NCBI RefSeq assembly: GCF_002078015.1
Contig: NZ_LWBP01000218.1
Location: 1 to 48,029, forward strand
Source of the DNA: Niastella populi
GTDB taxonomy: Bacteria; Bacteroidota; Bacteroidia; Chitinophagales; Chitinophagaceae
Direction of reading: 5' to 3'
Length of the DNA: 48,029 nucleotides
Position 1 is the stretch's first letter. Each line of letters opens with the position of its first letter. The notes beneath the pieces were generated by a model, which was not told the origin of the DNA, ran no database searches, and was given only the letters and a program-made list of their open reading frames with translations. The position numbers and the translations under genes are program-made. Shown here piece by piece: positions 1-9,081 of this stretch.

Positions 1-1
1 T

Positions 2-46
2 TAAATAGAACAGTCTTTTTAACAATAATTCAATTCGGTACTTCAT
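2..46 (-). CDS. Possible 5' end of a gene cut by the window edge
   Basis: An ATG at 46 on the minus strand opens a frame that stays open for 15 codons to the left edge (begins MKYRIELLLKRLFYL, basic and hydrophobic). It would be divergent from the membrane-protein gene at 235, with about 190 bp between them, which suits a shared promoter region. Fifteen codons are too few to call a family, and an open frame of this length is common by chance. This is a guess that the flanking sequence would settle at once. Confidence 0.2.
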   Translation of the reverse strand, partial: MKYRIELLLKRLFYL

Positions 47-234
47 ATAATATACAGCAATAACTATTAAACCTCCCAAAATAACGCTTTTTACAAAGCA
101 ATCCATAGATATTATACTCCTTTGTTTATATTCCCTATAATAGCTATAATTGTGGCAAAAATAGGCGCCTCCTGAACGGGCCGCGTCTTTTAACAGCCTG
201 CAGCGGTCCTTTTAAATATATAAACTCCCACTTT
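47..234. other. AT-rich leader region before the tandem membrane genes
   Basis: This stretch is strongly A/T-rich and holds no convincing gene. I could not find a full Bacteroidota promoter (TTTG plus TAnnTTTG at 19-21 nt spacing). The reading frame of the downstream gene stays open for a while upstream of its ATG, so a slightly longer N-terminus cannot be excluded. Confidence 0.4.
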
Positions 235-1974
235 ATGCTATATCTGGCATTGATGTACTGCATCATTTCGCTGGCCTGTTTATTTGCGGGCATACTAGCA
301 TATGCTTTGTTGTCATTCTTGGGTATAGTTAATAACACCCCCGCAGAAAAACCCCTGGTTTTTTATGCTATTACAGGTTTAATCTTTATTACCGCCACAG
401 GACAATGGCTTGTTCTTTTTTGCCCATTGAATATATTCTCAACGCTTGCGGTATTAGCCAGCCTCTCGCTATGCTGCCTGGCTTTGAAAAAAAGGATACA
501 GCACCGGTTGGCTCCTGTTATTGCCAGCTTACGAAAATTGTCTGCCATATCGCTGGGCATCGCCGGCATTCTTTTTTTTATGATCCTTACCCTGAATGCC
601 GGCCCTGTTATTATGGATGATACAGAAAGTTACCACATACAGAATATAAAATGGATACAGGAATATGGCACAGTTCCCGGACTTGCCAACCTTCATATCC
701 GTTATGGCTTTAACAGTTCATGGTTTATTGCAATCGGCCTTGTTTCTCCTGCAATGACCGGGGTCAACACTTACGAAGTATTAAACGGACTGCTGTCATG
801 TTGGCTTTGTTTTTATTTTATTGAAAAGATAAACCCGCTATTCACCGGTAAAATATCTGTTCTTTCAAATATCCAATACACAGGCATTCTGACGCTTCTG
901 ATGCTGACATTGTTCACCTGGCCAATGATAAGAGGTAATGCAACCACAGCCAATTACGACTTCATTACCACCTGTTGCGTTGTTATTCTGTTGATAGAAT
1001 CAATATACTACTCCCGGTTTACCAGCTTTGAAGAATGGATATTGTGGCCTTTCTTTTTATTTACGATCCGCATTATTAACTATCCTTTGTTGCTTTTATC
1101 AGTTCCCATACTGTGGCAATGTATAAAAGAAAAAAAATGGCGGTATATAGCCGGATATGTTTCAATTGGATTAATAACAACTGCACCATTTCTCATCCGT
1201 AATGTAATATTATCCGGTTATGTTTTTTTTCCAGTTTCCCAGATTGACCTGTTTGCTGTTAATTGGAAAGCAAGTAAAAAAGTTACAGAAGCGTTGGCTT
1301 CTTATATTAAATATTTTAACCGGGTAAACAACATGCATCAATCAATCGAAATAACCAGATCCTACTCCTTTCCCTCCTGGATACGACTTTGGTACAAATA
1401 CCTCTTTCTGTATGACAAACCGGTTGTAACCCTCTCACTGGCAGGTTATTCGTTTTCCATACTAAAATGGAAAGTAATCAGGAAGAATTTTAATATACAC
1501 GCTCAGTGGATGGTTCTCGTCCTGACATTCCAACTAATTTCATGGTTCTTTGTGGCCCCGGATCCGCGATTTGCCTATGGACCTCTCCTGGGAGGCATCG
1601 CTTTATTTTTTGTTTTGATCAAACCGGTTACAGTAAGCTTCCTGTCAAAAGCCGTTCTTAAAACCTCGGCATCCATTTTAACTGCCGGTTGTTTAATTTA
1701 TATAACTCACAAAATCGTTATTAATCCTGCTTATCGAAACGGCGTTTTGCCATATCCATTACCGAAGCCTCCATTTGATGTGGTAAAGATTGATAACATT
1801 ACTTTGAAAATACCTCATAAAATACTTAATAACCAAACAGCCAGGTGTTATGACACCGACCTACCCTGCCTGTATTTTGTTCAACCTGCACTCAGGGCGA
1901 GAGGTAAAGTTATCAGCGACGGGTTTTACCTTCAAAAAAACATACCTGTTATCACAACCGGAGAGAGATACTAA
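235..1974 (+). CDS. Polytopic membrane protein, LIC_10190-like, probable GT-C-type glycosyltransferase
   Basis: The 579-residue product has about ten or more hydrophobic segments spread over its length. After the early membrane segments comes a loop with the acidic motif DDTESYH (D128, D129), followed by PGLANLHIRYGFNSSWF. I associate this pattern with the LIC_10190-type membrane protein family. An Asp pair in the first large extracytoplasmic loop is the layout of GT-C glycosyltransferases that use lipid-linked sugar donors, so such an activity is a reasonable inference but is not shown. The C-terminal 50 residues are soluble, carry two Cys (RCYDTDLPC) and end in a GKVISDGFYL-type motif also present in the next gene. 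It lies 10 bp upstream of its paralogue and is almost certainly co-transcribed with it. Base composition is visibly more A/T-rich than the rest of the window, as often seen in surface-polysaccharide loci. The ATG at 235 has no obvious ribosome binding site, which is usual in this phylum. Confidence 0.75.
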   Translation: MLYLALMYCIISLACLFAGILAYALLSFLGIVNNTPAEKPLVFYAITGLIFITATGQWLVLFCPLNIFSTLAVLASLSLCCLALKKRIQHRLAPVIASLRKLSAISLGIAGILFFMILTLNAGPVIMDDTESYHIQNIKWIQEYGTVPGLANLHIRYGFNSSWFIAIGLVSPAMTGVNTYEVLNGLLSCWLCFYFIEKINPLFTGKISVLSNIQYTGILTLLMLTLFTWPMIRGNATTANYDFITTCCVVILLIESIYYSRFTSFEEWILWPFFLFTIRIINYPLLLLSVPILWQCIKEKKWRYIAGYVSIGLITTAPFLIRNVILSGYVFFPVSQIDLFAVNWKASKKVTEALASYIKYFNRVNNMHQSIEITRSYSFPSWIRLWYKYLFLYDKPVVTLSLAGYSFSILKWKVIRKNFNIHAQWMVLVLTFQLISWFFVAPDPRFAYGPLLGGIALFFVLIKPVTVSFLSKAVLKTSASILTAGCLIYITHKIVINPAYRNGVLPYPLPKPPFDVVKIDNITLKIPHKILNNQTARCYDTDLPCLYFVQPALRARGKVISDGFYLQKNIPVITTGERY

Positions 1975-1984
1975 AAACTAGCAA

Positions 1985-3676
1985 ATGCTTCTTACACTGT
2001 TTTCGTGGATATACATTTCTGCTATTTGCCTGATCTGGGGAAATATAATGCTGAGCCCGTTTAATAAACTTATATCACCAGGCAATGAACCGGCCCCTCC
2101 AATAATATGCTTAACCGGCCTGGCAGGCATTGGTGTAATTTCATTGGCCGAGTCAGTATTCATGCCGCTTTCGTTAGCTGCACATCTCTCCATCATTGTG
2201 TTTGCAATATCCTATCTCCTAGTTCCAACTAACAGAAAACAAATAATTCAACAACTCACTTTGATCAGAAGCATCAACCGCTTGCCATTGCTTTTGTTTA
2301 CCCTTTGTTCGCTGTTAATACTTGTCATGGGCACTTACGAAATAATTCACCCTGACACCTTATCATACCATGCACAGGCTATTAATGTAATGGAAAAATA
2401 TAAGGCCATTCCAGGACTGGTTCACTTACGTTATGAAACAGCCATGACGAGTATGTGGTTCTCGGTACAGGCAATTTTCAGATTTAACTTTATACATCAT
2501 AACAATTACCTATTTCTCAATGGATGTGTGTTGTGTTGGTTCTTCCTTTTTATATGCCTTAAATTAACATCTCCTGACAACATTCAGTCCGAGGCAAAAG
2601 GAAAAACAAACTACCAACTCACCAACTGGATACTTTTATTAATTTTCACAAGCATCTCATGGACACAAATTCGGCTAACAGCGGTATCTGCCAGCCCTGA
2701 CTTCATCACAACTTTATACATCTGGGCTGCGTTCTATTCGTTTTTACAAACCAGGGCAAACAACAATCGTGTATACACATATCTTGCTGTTTTATTTTGC
2801 TGTACCGCGATTACCATAAAATTATCGGCCATTGCCATTGCCTTACTGCCTATGCTGATCGTTTGCAAACTTTTTACTCAAAAAAAGATAAAACCTGCGT
2901 TGTTAATCATCGGAAGTTCGGTTCTAATTAGCTTACCATATCTGGTGCGAAATATCATTACAACGGGCTATCCGCTGTTCCCTTCCACGGTATTTAATCT
3001 ATTTAATTTCGACTGGAAACTGGATGAAACACAGGTATACGGCTTTCAACGCTATATAACAGCTTATGCAAGATTTCCAGTAGCTGGTTATGATGAGGCA
3101 GAAAAAGCATTGCAGTTGTCTGCATCAAAATGGATACCCCTGTGGTGGAACGAGCTTGTTTTACCCGACCGGTTATTGCTATGCACTATTCTGATACTGT
3201 CACTGGTTTTCCTCATAAAATTAAAAATCAACATTAGACAATCGGACTATACAAACAGATGCATACTAGGCATTGCTCTCACTGGAAGTCTGATATGGAT
3301 GATGTCTGCACCTGCAACAAGGTTTGGCACCGGATTTCTTATACCATTGTGTTACAGTTTGGGCGCTGGTTTAAAAAACGTATCTTTTTTAAAAAGTTCA
3401 TTTGAAGATCGAAAATTGAGTAATATTCTTACCATGCTGGTAAGCTTACTAGTGGCATTTTATATCGGTTACAGGATAATTTATTATTTTAAGCCATCGC
3501 AGATCATCCGACCTGCCGGCGTAAAAAAAACAGTTTATACTACAACTAATTGTAAGGGAAATAGATTCTCGGTAAGCGATAACTGCAGCTTTGCTCCCGC
3601 ACCGTGTTTTCAGGGCCGCTGCGAACATATCTTGCTGCGGGGAAACAGTATAACTGACGGATTTAAAGGGAAATAA
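1985..3676 (+). CDS. Second LIC_10190-like membrane protein, tandem paralogue
   Basis: This 563-residue polytopic membrane protein has the same plan as the gene before it. Hydrophobic segments are followed by a loop with HPDTLSYHAQ (D124, aligning with the DD motif of the first protein) and PGLVHLRYETAMTSMWF. More membrane segments follow, then a short soluble tail rich in Cys (NCSFAPAPC, GRC) that ends in ITDGF. The acidic pair is reduced to one Asp here, so the two copies may differ in donor or acceptor, or one may be an accessory subunit; this is inference. The 10-bp gap to the upstream gene implies one transcript. The family is uncharacterised as far as I know, and a role in surface glycan assembly is only suggested by topology and AT-rich composition. 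No glycosyltransferase of another fold or flippase is visible nearby. Confidence 0.72.
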   Translation: MLLTLFSWIYISAICLIWGNIMLSPFNKLISPGNEPAPPIICLTGLAGIGVISLAESVFMPLSLAAHLSIIVFAISYLLVPTNRKQIIQQLTLIRSINRLPLLLFTLCSLLILVMGTYEIIHPDTLSYHAQAINVMEKYKAIPGLVHLRYETAMTSMWFSVQAIFRFNFIHHNNYLFLNGCVLCWFFLFICLKLTSPDNIQSEAKGKTNYQLTNWILLLIFTSISWTQIRLTAVSASPDFITTLYIWAAFYSFLQTRANNNRVYTYLAVLFCCTAITIKLSAIAIALLPMLIVCKLFTQKKIKPALLIIGSSVLISLPYLVRNIITTGYPLFPSTVFNLFNFDWKLDETQVYGFQRYITAYARFPVAGYDEAEKALQLSASKWIPLWWNELVLPDRLLLCTILILSLVFLIKLKINIRQSDYTNRCILGIALTGSLIWMMSAPATRFGTGFLIPLCYSLGAGLKNVSFLKSSFEDRKLSNILTMLVSLLVAFYIGYRIIYYFKPSQIIRPAGVKKTVYTTTNCKGNRFSVSDNCSFAPAPCFQGRCEHILLRGNSITDGFKGK

Positions 3677-3878
3677 TATTACCCCAAATTTTCCATACCC
3701 TCCCCCTCATATATATAAAATTTCTTTCAGTATAAAAGGAATTAATGCCGGGCTTTAGTTTCACGGACTTACAATTTCTTTACTTCGAAAAACCCTCAGG
3801 GTAGCCAGGAATTTAAGGGATCAGGAATTATGAAGTAGGCATATCCTATTATGGAAGAATTTATAGGCAGGTAAAAAA
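3677..3878. other. Intergenic stretch between convergent genes
   Basis: About 200 bp with no supported gene. It contains the simple sequence TATATATAAAA near 3711 and A/T-rich DNA running up to the terminator that follows. I see nothing else in it. Confidence 0.4.
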
Positions 3879-3910
3879 AATTAAGGCTGCCGGTTCCGGC
3901 AGCCTTAATT
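3873..3910 (-). terminator. Rho-independent terminator of the PorU2-like gene
   Basis: A perfect 15-bp inverted repeat (3879-3893 with 3896-3910, core GGCTGCCGG/CCGGCAGCC) is preceded on the plus strand by eight A. Read on the minus strand this is a GC-rich hairpin followed by eight T, 20 nt beyond the stop codon of the gene at 3930. It also sits at the convergent junction with the plus-strand membrane genes. Confidence 0.88.
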
Positions 3911-3929
3911 GTATTAATATCCTGAAAAA

Positions 3930-6900
3930 TTATCGCATCAGGTACATTTTTCCATAACCATTATTGAAATACTTATCAGTATTATCACCTGCGGCCTTAT
4001 ACTTGTCCATTGCCCTGCCATCCATGGAAGTTATGACCCGATACAGGTAAACTCCATTTCCAAGTTTCTGCCCATACTGATCGGTTCCATCCCACTTGTA
4101 CTCTGTAATGTTTCTTCCGATATGCAATGGGCCCAGTTCATTCATTGTGATCTCTCTTACAATTTTGCCCGTTACCGTTAATATCTGAATCCTGACATTC
4201 TGTGGTATCTCACTACCAGTAATAGTAAATACAAAGGCAGTAGAAGTACTGAATGGATTGGGATAATTCAGTACGTTGGAGATCATAGGCTTGGTAATAA
4301 CCTTGAAGCTAACACGATATTCAATGTCACTGGCCTTATTCCCACTTTTATCTTTTCCTTTTACAATCAACTCATATTCGTCTCCTTCGGGATTGATCTG
4401 CTTGGTGAATTGCGGTGTAAAGTCAATAGTTGCGGTATTATCCCCGCTGGTGGCAGGTGTAAATCTCAACGTATCGTTATCGTAATGATAAGTACGTATT
4501 TTATTATCGGGAAAGCGAACCTCTACACTGCCAAGAGCCGTATCTGTAAGCAACATGTATTTCGACTCATCTTTAAGTTTGATTTGAATGTGGGGTTTGG
4601 CAGATACGAGATCCCTGTTCAAAATGTGCACTCCATCAAAAGTAACATCCAGCAAAGGCCTCACTCTATCGGGCCGTACATAAAAGCCTTTATAGATAAA
4701 ATTATTAAAAAGCTCATACTCAGGCTGATCATTATTAGGGTTGAAATTAACGAACAGCGTATTCGAACCAGAGTAACTAGTGGATCCAATATCAATGTTT
4801 ACAGTTACAGTGTCGCCGGTAATAATTGGCTTATGCCTTCCGAGATACACAACATGGGTAACATTGCTTTGGTCCACAACTGTAGCTCTTACCAATACAC
4901 TGTCAAACGACTGTTTGCTTACATTCTTAAAGGCTATGCCAAACCGAACCGAGTCGCCAAGATCAAATGTATCCTTCATCACCATATAAATATTAGGCGC
5001 TATCGCTCCTTCTGGTTGCGGTTCATAATGAATCCTCCAATCTTTAAGCTGGTAAGGCGTTAACGTTACAGAGTCAATGTTACGCATTCGTAGAAAAATA
5101 TACGGATATTTCACTGGGTCTACCATGGATACATCCTGTACCTGCGTCCCTTTGTTCAGCCGGTAAAGAACCGTTTCATTATTATTTTTATCCACTCCCA
5201 CCACATCCACAACCGGATCGTCATTAGAAGGAGTTTCTACCGACGCCCCACTCCATTTAACTTCGTACCATTTACGGGCCGGTCCGAATTTCGGCGAAGT
5301 GATGACACCTACCGTATCAGGAGTGAAGCATTCAGCGGAAAGGGTAATATGATCATTCGGCCCTTTTGAGTTAATGTAACGCATAGGGAATGTGGTATCC
5401 CCTTTCTTATAAATAAAATTAAAAGACCTCGGCACATAAAATGAATCCATTTCATAAAAGCCAGCGTAAAACAATTGGTGATACAACGATTTACCCGAAC
5501 CATACAACGCGGTATCAGCCTTCCAAGCATTAACATAAACATTTAAAGGATCGGAAGTATTCGGGCGCTCGGCGCTGCCATTGTTTCTGACCATTACATA
5601 ATAACCATTTGGTATAAGATCCAGAAAATCCATTGCCTGCTTTCTGGTTGCCACATCATAATAGTAGAACATGAAATTGTATTTACGCGTTGGGTCGTTA
5701 CCACAAGTGTGAGAACCATATAAACCCGGAGCTCCTCCATTTTTATTAACCCATGGTTTAAATGTAACAGGATTTATCACATTTATTATAAGCTCATTAA
5801 AAGCACATCCCGGCCCCATGGAAAGGGTATCATCAAGAACGGCGCCATATGCTGTGCCCTGATTGGTAGTTGTAGGATAAACGCCGTTCATCATGTACGC
5901 AAAATGTTTGGTTTTTCCAAACGCCCATTTAAGACTATCGGCTAATGAAATATCGTCGGTGGCAGATTCCAAATGCTGATAAAAATGTGATTGGCCAAAT
6001 CCATCTACAGGGGCTTTTACGTATCTGAACGAAGCATTGTTCCAATGATATAGGCTGTTACCTGTTGGCACCTGTGCAACCCTCCAGTAATATACAACAC
6101 TATCCTGATAACTGATGGCCGGATCAAATTCAAGCACACCACCAACTGACGAAACAGACTTGCTCACTTTAAAAGTGGAATTAAACCGCACCGTCGTATC
6201 AATTTCCATTACATATGTATTCTGCGCACTCAATGCATTGGCTGTAGAGGCATATAATTTTTGAGAAGAATTATTTATGATAGCGTAATTGTATGGATAA
6301 ACAGGCCTGGCTTCTTCTTCAAAAATGTAGAATTCTTTTGCTATCGAATTATTTGTTTCTGTTATTTCACCAACCTGATTATCAGCATCAATGGTAGCGG
6401 TGATCCTGTGCAATCCTTTATCCCTGCTGGCAATAATGGGAACCGACAACTCAACTGAATCAGCAAAACGGCTGCCGGGAATCTTTTGATCGAATAAAAT
6501 CCCGGTGCTGCCATCAGGGAACTGGCGCTTTATTTCAAAGCGAATAGAATCGTTGTAAGCTTTGCCCAAATTAACCACCTTTACTTTTAGGTTAAACTTG
6601 TTTTCAGCCAGCGAAATAAATGTGGGGGTTAAATTTATCAGGTGATCTTCTATTGCATAATCGGGCTTTGGCTGCGCATTGATCATCAAAGCCGGGTCGC
6701 CATGCAAGGTCATCTGTTCAGCATGTATGCGGGAGTAAAAATCATAGGTACCTGTAGCCTGAATCATTTGCATTAAAGCATCCCTCAATGTTTCACCTAA
6801 TGTTAAACCATAATCCTTAGTTGCAACGATAGAATATAATTCTGATAAATATAAGTTCAGGTAATTTACGATACCAAAGTGTGTACTGGCAACAAAGCCT

Positions 6901-9044
6901 ATAGATCCCCGTTGTTTGGCCAGCGTAAATTTCTCTGAAAGTGTTTCATTTGCAGACAACCGCTCAGGGTAATACGTAAAGAAATCCCCAGCCTTACAGC
7001 CATTCACAAGAAAAACAGGATACTTTCCGGAATTATTATAGTTCTGCGGATTATCAATATTAAATTCCAACGTAGTTGCCGATGAGTGACCAAAATAAGT
7101 AAGGATGCTGATACCTTCAGCAAATTTCTGCGATAACCTGTCGGCGGATATGATCTCCGTAGAGTTAGTACTTGTTTTACAAAAAGTGGTTACATTCGCG
7201 CCATAGCTTGTGTCCTGAATAATACGCCGGTATGTATCCATATAATTACATAAAACAACTCCAAGGTACTGGTCGCTGGAACCGGTTACATGCACCACGT
7301 TTTTCATCCATGCACGACCATCAATGGTGTTAGGCGCGTTCTTCTGAGCAAGTTCATATTCTTTTATTTTTTCAAGGTAGTCTTCAATTTCCTTCCCACT
7401 AACCACTGATAAGCGGCCGATTGGCGTGGTAGCCACTGGTATAGCCAGGTCTTGGGCACTTAATAAATTGTCTGACCCAGGATTACCAAAAGTAGGCACC
7501 AGATTCAACTGATCGGCCATTGGATTGCCATTTGGGTAAAGCGAGGGATACTTTTGGGTTTTTTGAAAGTCGGCGTAGTTCATGCCCCGCCCAATAAGGA
7601 AAACATGCTTTACCTCCTTGAACTTCAGCCTTGCAAACCTTATAAAATTACGAACCGATAAAGGATGCATTTTTATGCCAAAAGCGAATTGATCAGTAAG
7701 CTCGTTTATATCTGCGATCAATACTTTATACGGAGCTTGTCCGGGAGCGGCGCCTGCGGCAGATTCCCGGTAAGTCTTATAATCTTCAACAGGATTGTTT
7801 CCATTACTTCCCGTATAAAGAATTGGGTTACTGATGATTATATAATCACCCTGATTGGTCGCCAATGAATAATCCCGGAAATTGCGCGTAGTATACGCAC
7901 TCACATTATTGATATTAGCCCCGTCCTGGCTTACCAGCACCAGATCGCGGCTGGTATTCAAACCAGGTAGTGCAAATTTCACGGTACCGCCGGTTGAAAT
8001 ATCGCCCACATATCGTTCCCCGTTCTTTGTATCATACAGTATAGGCTGAACGCCGTTGTAATTAAAATTCGTGATATGAATTAAATAGCCACTGCTTCTC
8101 GCCGGCAAGGCAAATTTAAAGTTCGCCTGGTTGTTAAAATCCCAGGTACGCGGATAAGTAAGTTCAAAGAACGATACAACCATCCTGTCTGTAGGAGCAG
8201 AAGAGTTGTTTTGAAACTGAAATGTTATGGAACCTGTATTTAAAGTATTGGTAGCAACAGGCACATTGCTAACCAGATCGTTGTAATAGCTCATCACTGT
8301 ATCCTTCACCTCGTTACCATTTACCCGCACTTTAATAGTACGGGTATTAAGAGCCTGACCTACAGCACCAAACTTCAGTGTACTTTGCGGACCGCTGCCA
8401 TAAACATTCAGATTTGATAAGGGAGTAGAAAGAACTCCGGATGAACCTATTTCATTACTGGCAAATACCTCACCCTGATCGTATGATGATGAGTATACCG
8501 GCACCCCAACAATGGAAGCCAAACCGGCATTGGGAAGCCTGTTATTATGCAAATAGTAATTACCGGCTGTATACATAAAATACGGCTCAACCGGCAATGG
8601 GCTGCTGCCTGCATTATTGGTAACAGTGGTATACTGTATCCCGGCTCCCGTGCCATTGTTCACACTTAAAAAGTAAATGGCCGTATCGGTTTGCAAGCTC
8701 ATTTTGGTGGTATGCTGGTATTCGGGTAACCGGTATAAAGCCCTGTCGGGTTTTCCATCATTCTGCTCGCCCCAGAACTCGAGGAAACCGTTACCAGGCA
8801 ACGAACCGCTTGAAACAGATGGATAGAAAGGAACCCGCTCCCCATTACGCCATAGCTCAAAATTCTGCACCTGGGTACCGCCGATACCCATCGCATCGAG
8901 CAATGACTTAGGAATACGGTAAACACCGTCTCTTGCAATCTTGATCTTATAATACGTCTGCGAGTACGTTATCCATTCATTATTATACTGGGCTGTAGCA
9001 GTAAAACCTGCCACTATCAGCAACAGGGTTAAAATCTTCCTCAT
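3930..9044 (-). CDS. porU2: PorU2-like T9SS sortase, C25 (gingipain-type) peptidase
   Basis: This very large secreted protein (1704 residues) has a signal peptide (MRKILTLLLIVAGFTATAQ) and a C25 cysteine-peptidase domain around residues 420-810. The catalytic pair is clear: His653 in YFGHSS and Cys683 in VNGCKAGDFF, with about the His-Cys spacing of gingipains. A CARDB-like Ig domain follows (about 820-930), then long beta-rich regions. The end is a YPNPF-type FlgD/T9SS-like C-terminal module closing with GKMYLMR. PorU of Porphyromonas is the C25 enzyme that removes the C-terminal signal of T9SS cargo and attaches the cargo to the cell surface; it is near 1150 residues. The greater length and the PorV-like gene directly upstream fit the group annotated as PorU2. 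Both catalytic residues are present, so it should be active. Whether it acts on cargo or is itself a surface protease is open. It is the second gene of a two-gene unit, 37 bp after its partner. Confidence 0.85.
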   Translation of the reverse strand: MRKILTLLLIVAGFTATAQYNNEWITYSQTYYKIKIARDGVYRIPKSLLDAMGIGGTQVQNFELWRNGERVPFYPSVSSGSLPGNGFLEFWGEQNDGKPDRALYRLPEYQHTTKMSLQTDTAIYFLSVNNGTGAGIQYTTVTNNAGSSPLPVEPYFMYTAGNYYLHNNRLPNAGLASIVGVPVYSSSYDQGEVFASNEIGSSGVLSTPLSNLNVYGSGPQSTLKFGAVGQALNTRTIKVRVNGNEVKDTVMSYYNDLVSNVPVATNTLNTGSITFQFQNNSSAPTDRMVVSFFELTYPRTWDFNNQANFKFALPARSSGYLIHITNFNYNGVQPILYDTKNGERYVGDISTGGTVKFALPGLNTSRDLVLVSQDGANINNVSAYTTRNFRDYSLATNQGDYIIISNPILYTGSNGNNPVEDYKTYRESAAGAAPGQAPYKVLIADINELTDQFAFGIKMHPLSVRNFIRFARLKFKEVKHVFLIGRGMNYADFQKTQKYPSLYPNGNPMADQLNLVPTFGNPGSDNLLSAQDLAIPVATTPIGRLSVVSGKEIEDYLEKIKEYELAQKNAPNTIDGRAWMKNVVHVTGSSDQYLGVVLCNYMDTYRRIIQDTSYGANVTTFCKTSTNSTEIISADRLSQKFAEGISILTYFGHSSATTLEFNIDNPQNYNNSGKYPVFLVNGCKAGDFFTYYPERLSANETLSEKFTLAKQRGSIGFVASTHFGIVNYLNLYLSELYSIVATKDYGLTLGETLRDALMQMIQATGTYDFYSRIHAEQMTLHGDPALMINAQPKPDYAIEDHLINLTPTFISLAENKFNLKVKVVNLGKAYNDSIRFEIKRQFPDGSTGILFDQKIPGSRFADSVELSVPIIASRDKGLHRITATIDADNQVGEITETNNSIAKEFYIFEEEARPVYPYNYAIINNSSQKLYASTANALSAQNTYVMEIDTTVRFNSTFKVSKSVSSVGGVLEFDPAISYQDSVVYYWRVAQVPTGNSLYHWNNASFRYVKAPVDGFGQSHFYQHLESATDDISLADSLKWAFGKTKHFAYMMNGVYPTTTNQGTAYGAVLDDTLSMGPGCAFNELIINVINPVTFKPWVNKNGGAPGLYGSHTCGNDPTRKYNFMFYYYDVATRKQAMDFLDLIPNGYYVMVRNNGSAERPNTSDPLNVYVNAWKADTALYGSGKSLYHQLFYAGFYEMDSFYVPRSFNFIYKKGDTTFPMRYINSKGPNDHITLSAECFTPDTVGVITSPKFGPARKWYEVKWSGASVETPSNDDPVVDVVGVDKNNNETVLYRLNKGTQVQDVSMVDPVKYPYIFLRMRNIDSVTLTPYQLKDWRIHYEPQPEGAIAPNIYMVMKDTFDLGDSVRFGIAFKNVSKQSFDSVLVRATVVDQSNVTHVVYLGRHKPIITGDTVTVNIDIGSTSYSGSNTLFVNFNPNNDQPEYELFNNFIYKGFYVRPDRVRPLLDVTFDGVHILNRDLVSAKPHIQIKLKDESKYMLLTDTALGSVEVRFPDNKIRTYHYDNDTLRFTPATSGDNTATIDFTPQFTKQINPEGDEYELIVKGKDKSGNKASDIEYRVSFKVITKPMISNVLNYPNPFSTSTAFVFTITGSEIPQNVRIQILTVTGKIVREITMNELGPLHIGRNITEYKWDGTDQYGQKLGNGVYLYRVITSMDGRAMDKYKAAGDNTDKYFNNGYGKMYLMR

Positions 9045-9081
9045 AATTATACAAGTTTCAGATTCCTTTCAATAGGGTAGT

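Noticed and set aside
4410-5063. 217-codon plus-strand open frame opposite the PorU2-like gene
   Set aside because: It is antisense to a gene with clear domains and has no recognisable motif; long antisense frames are expected opposite long genes.
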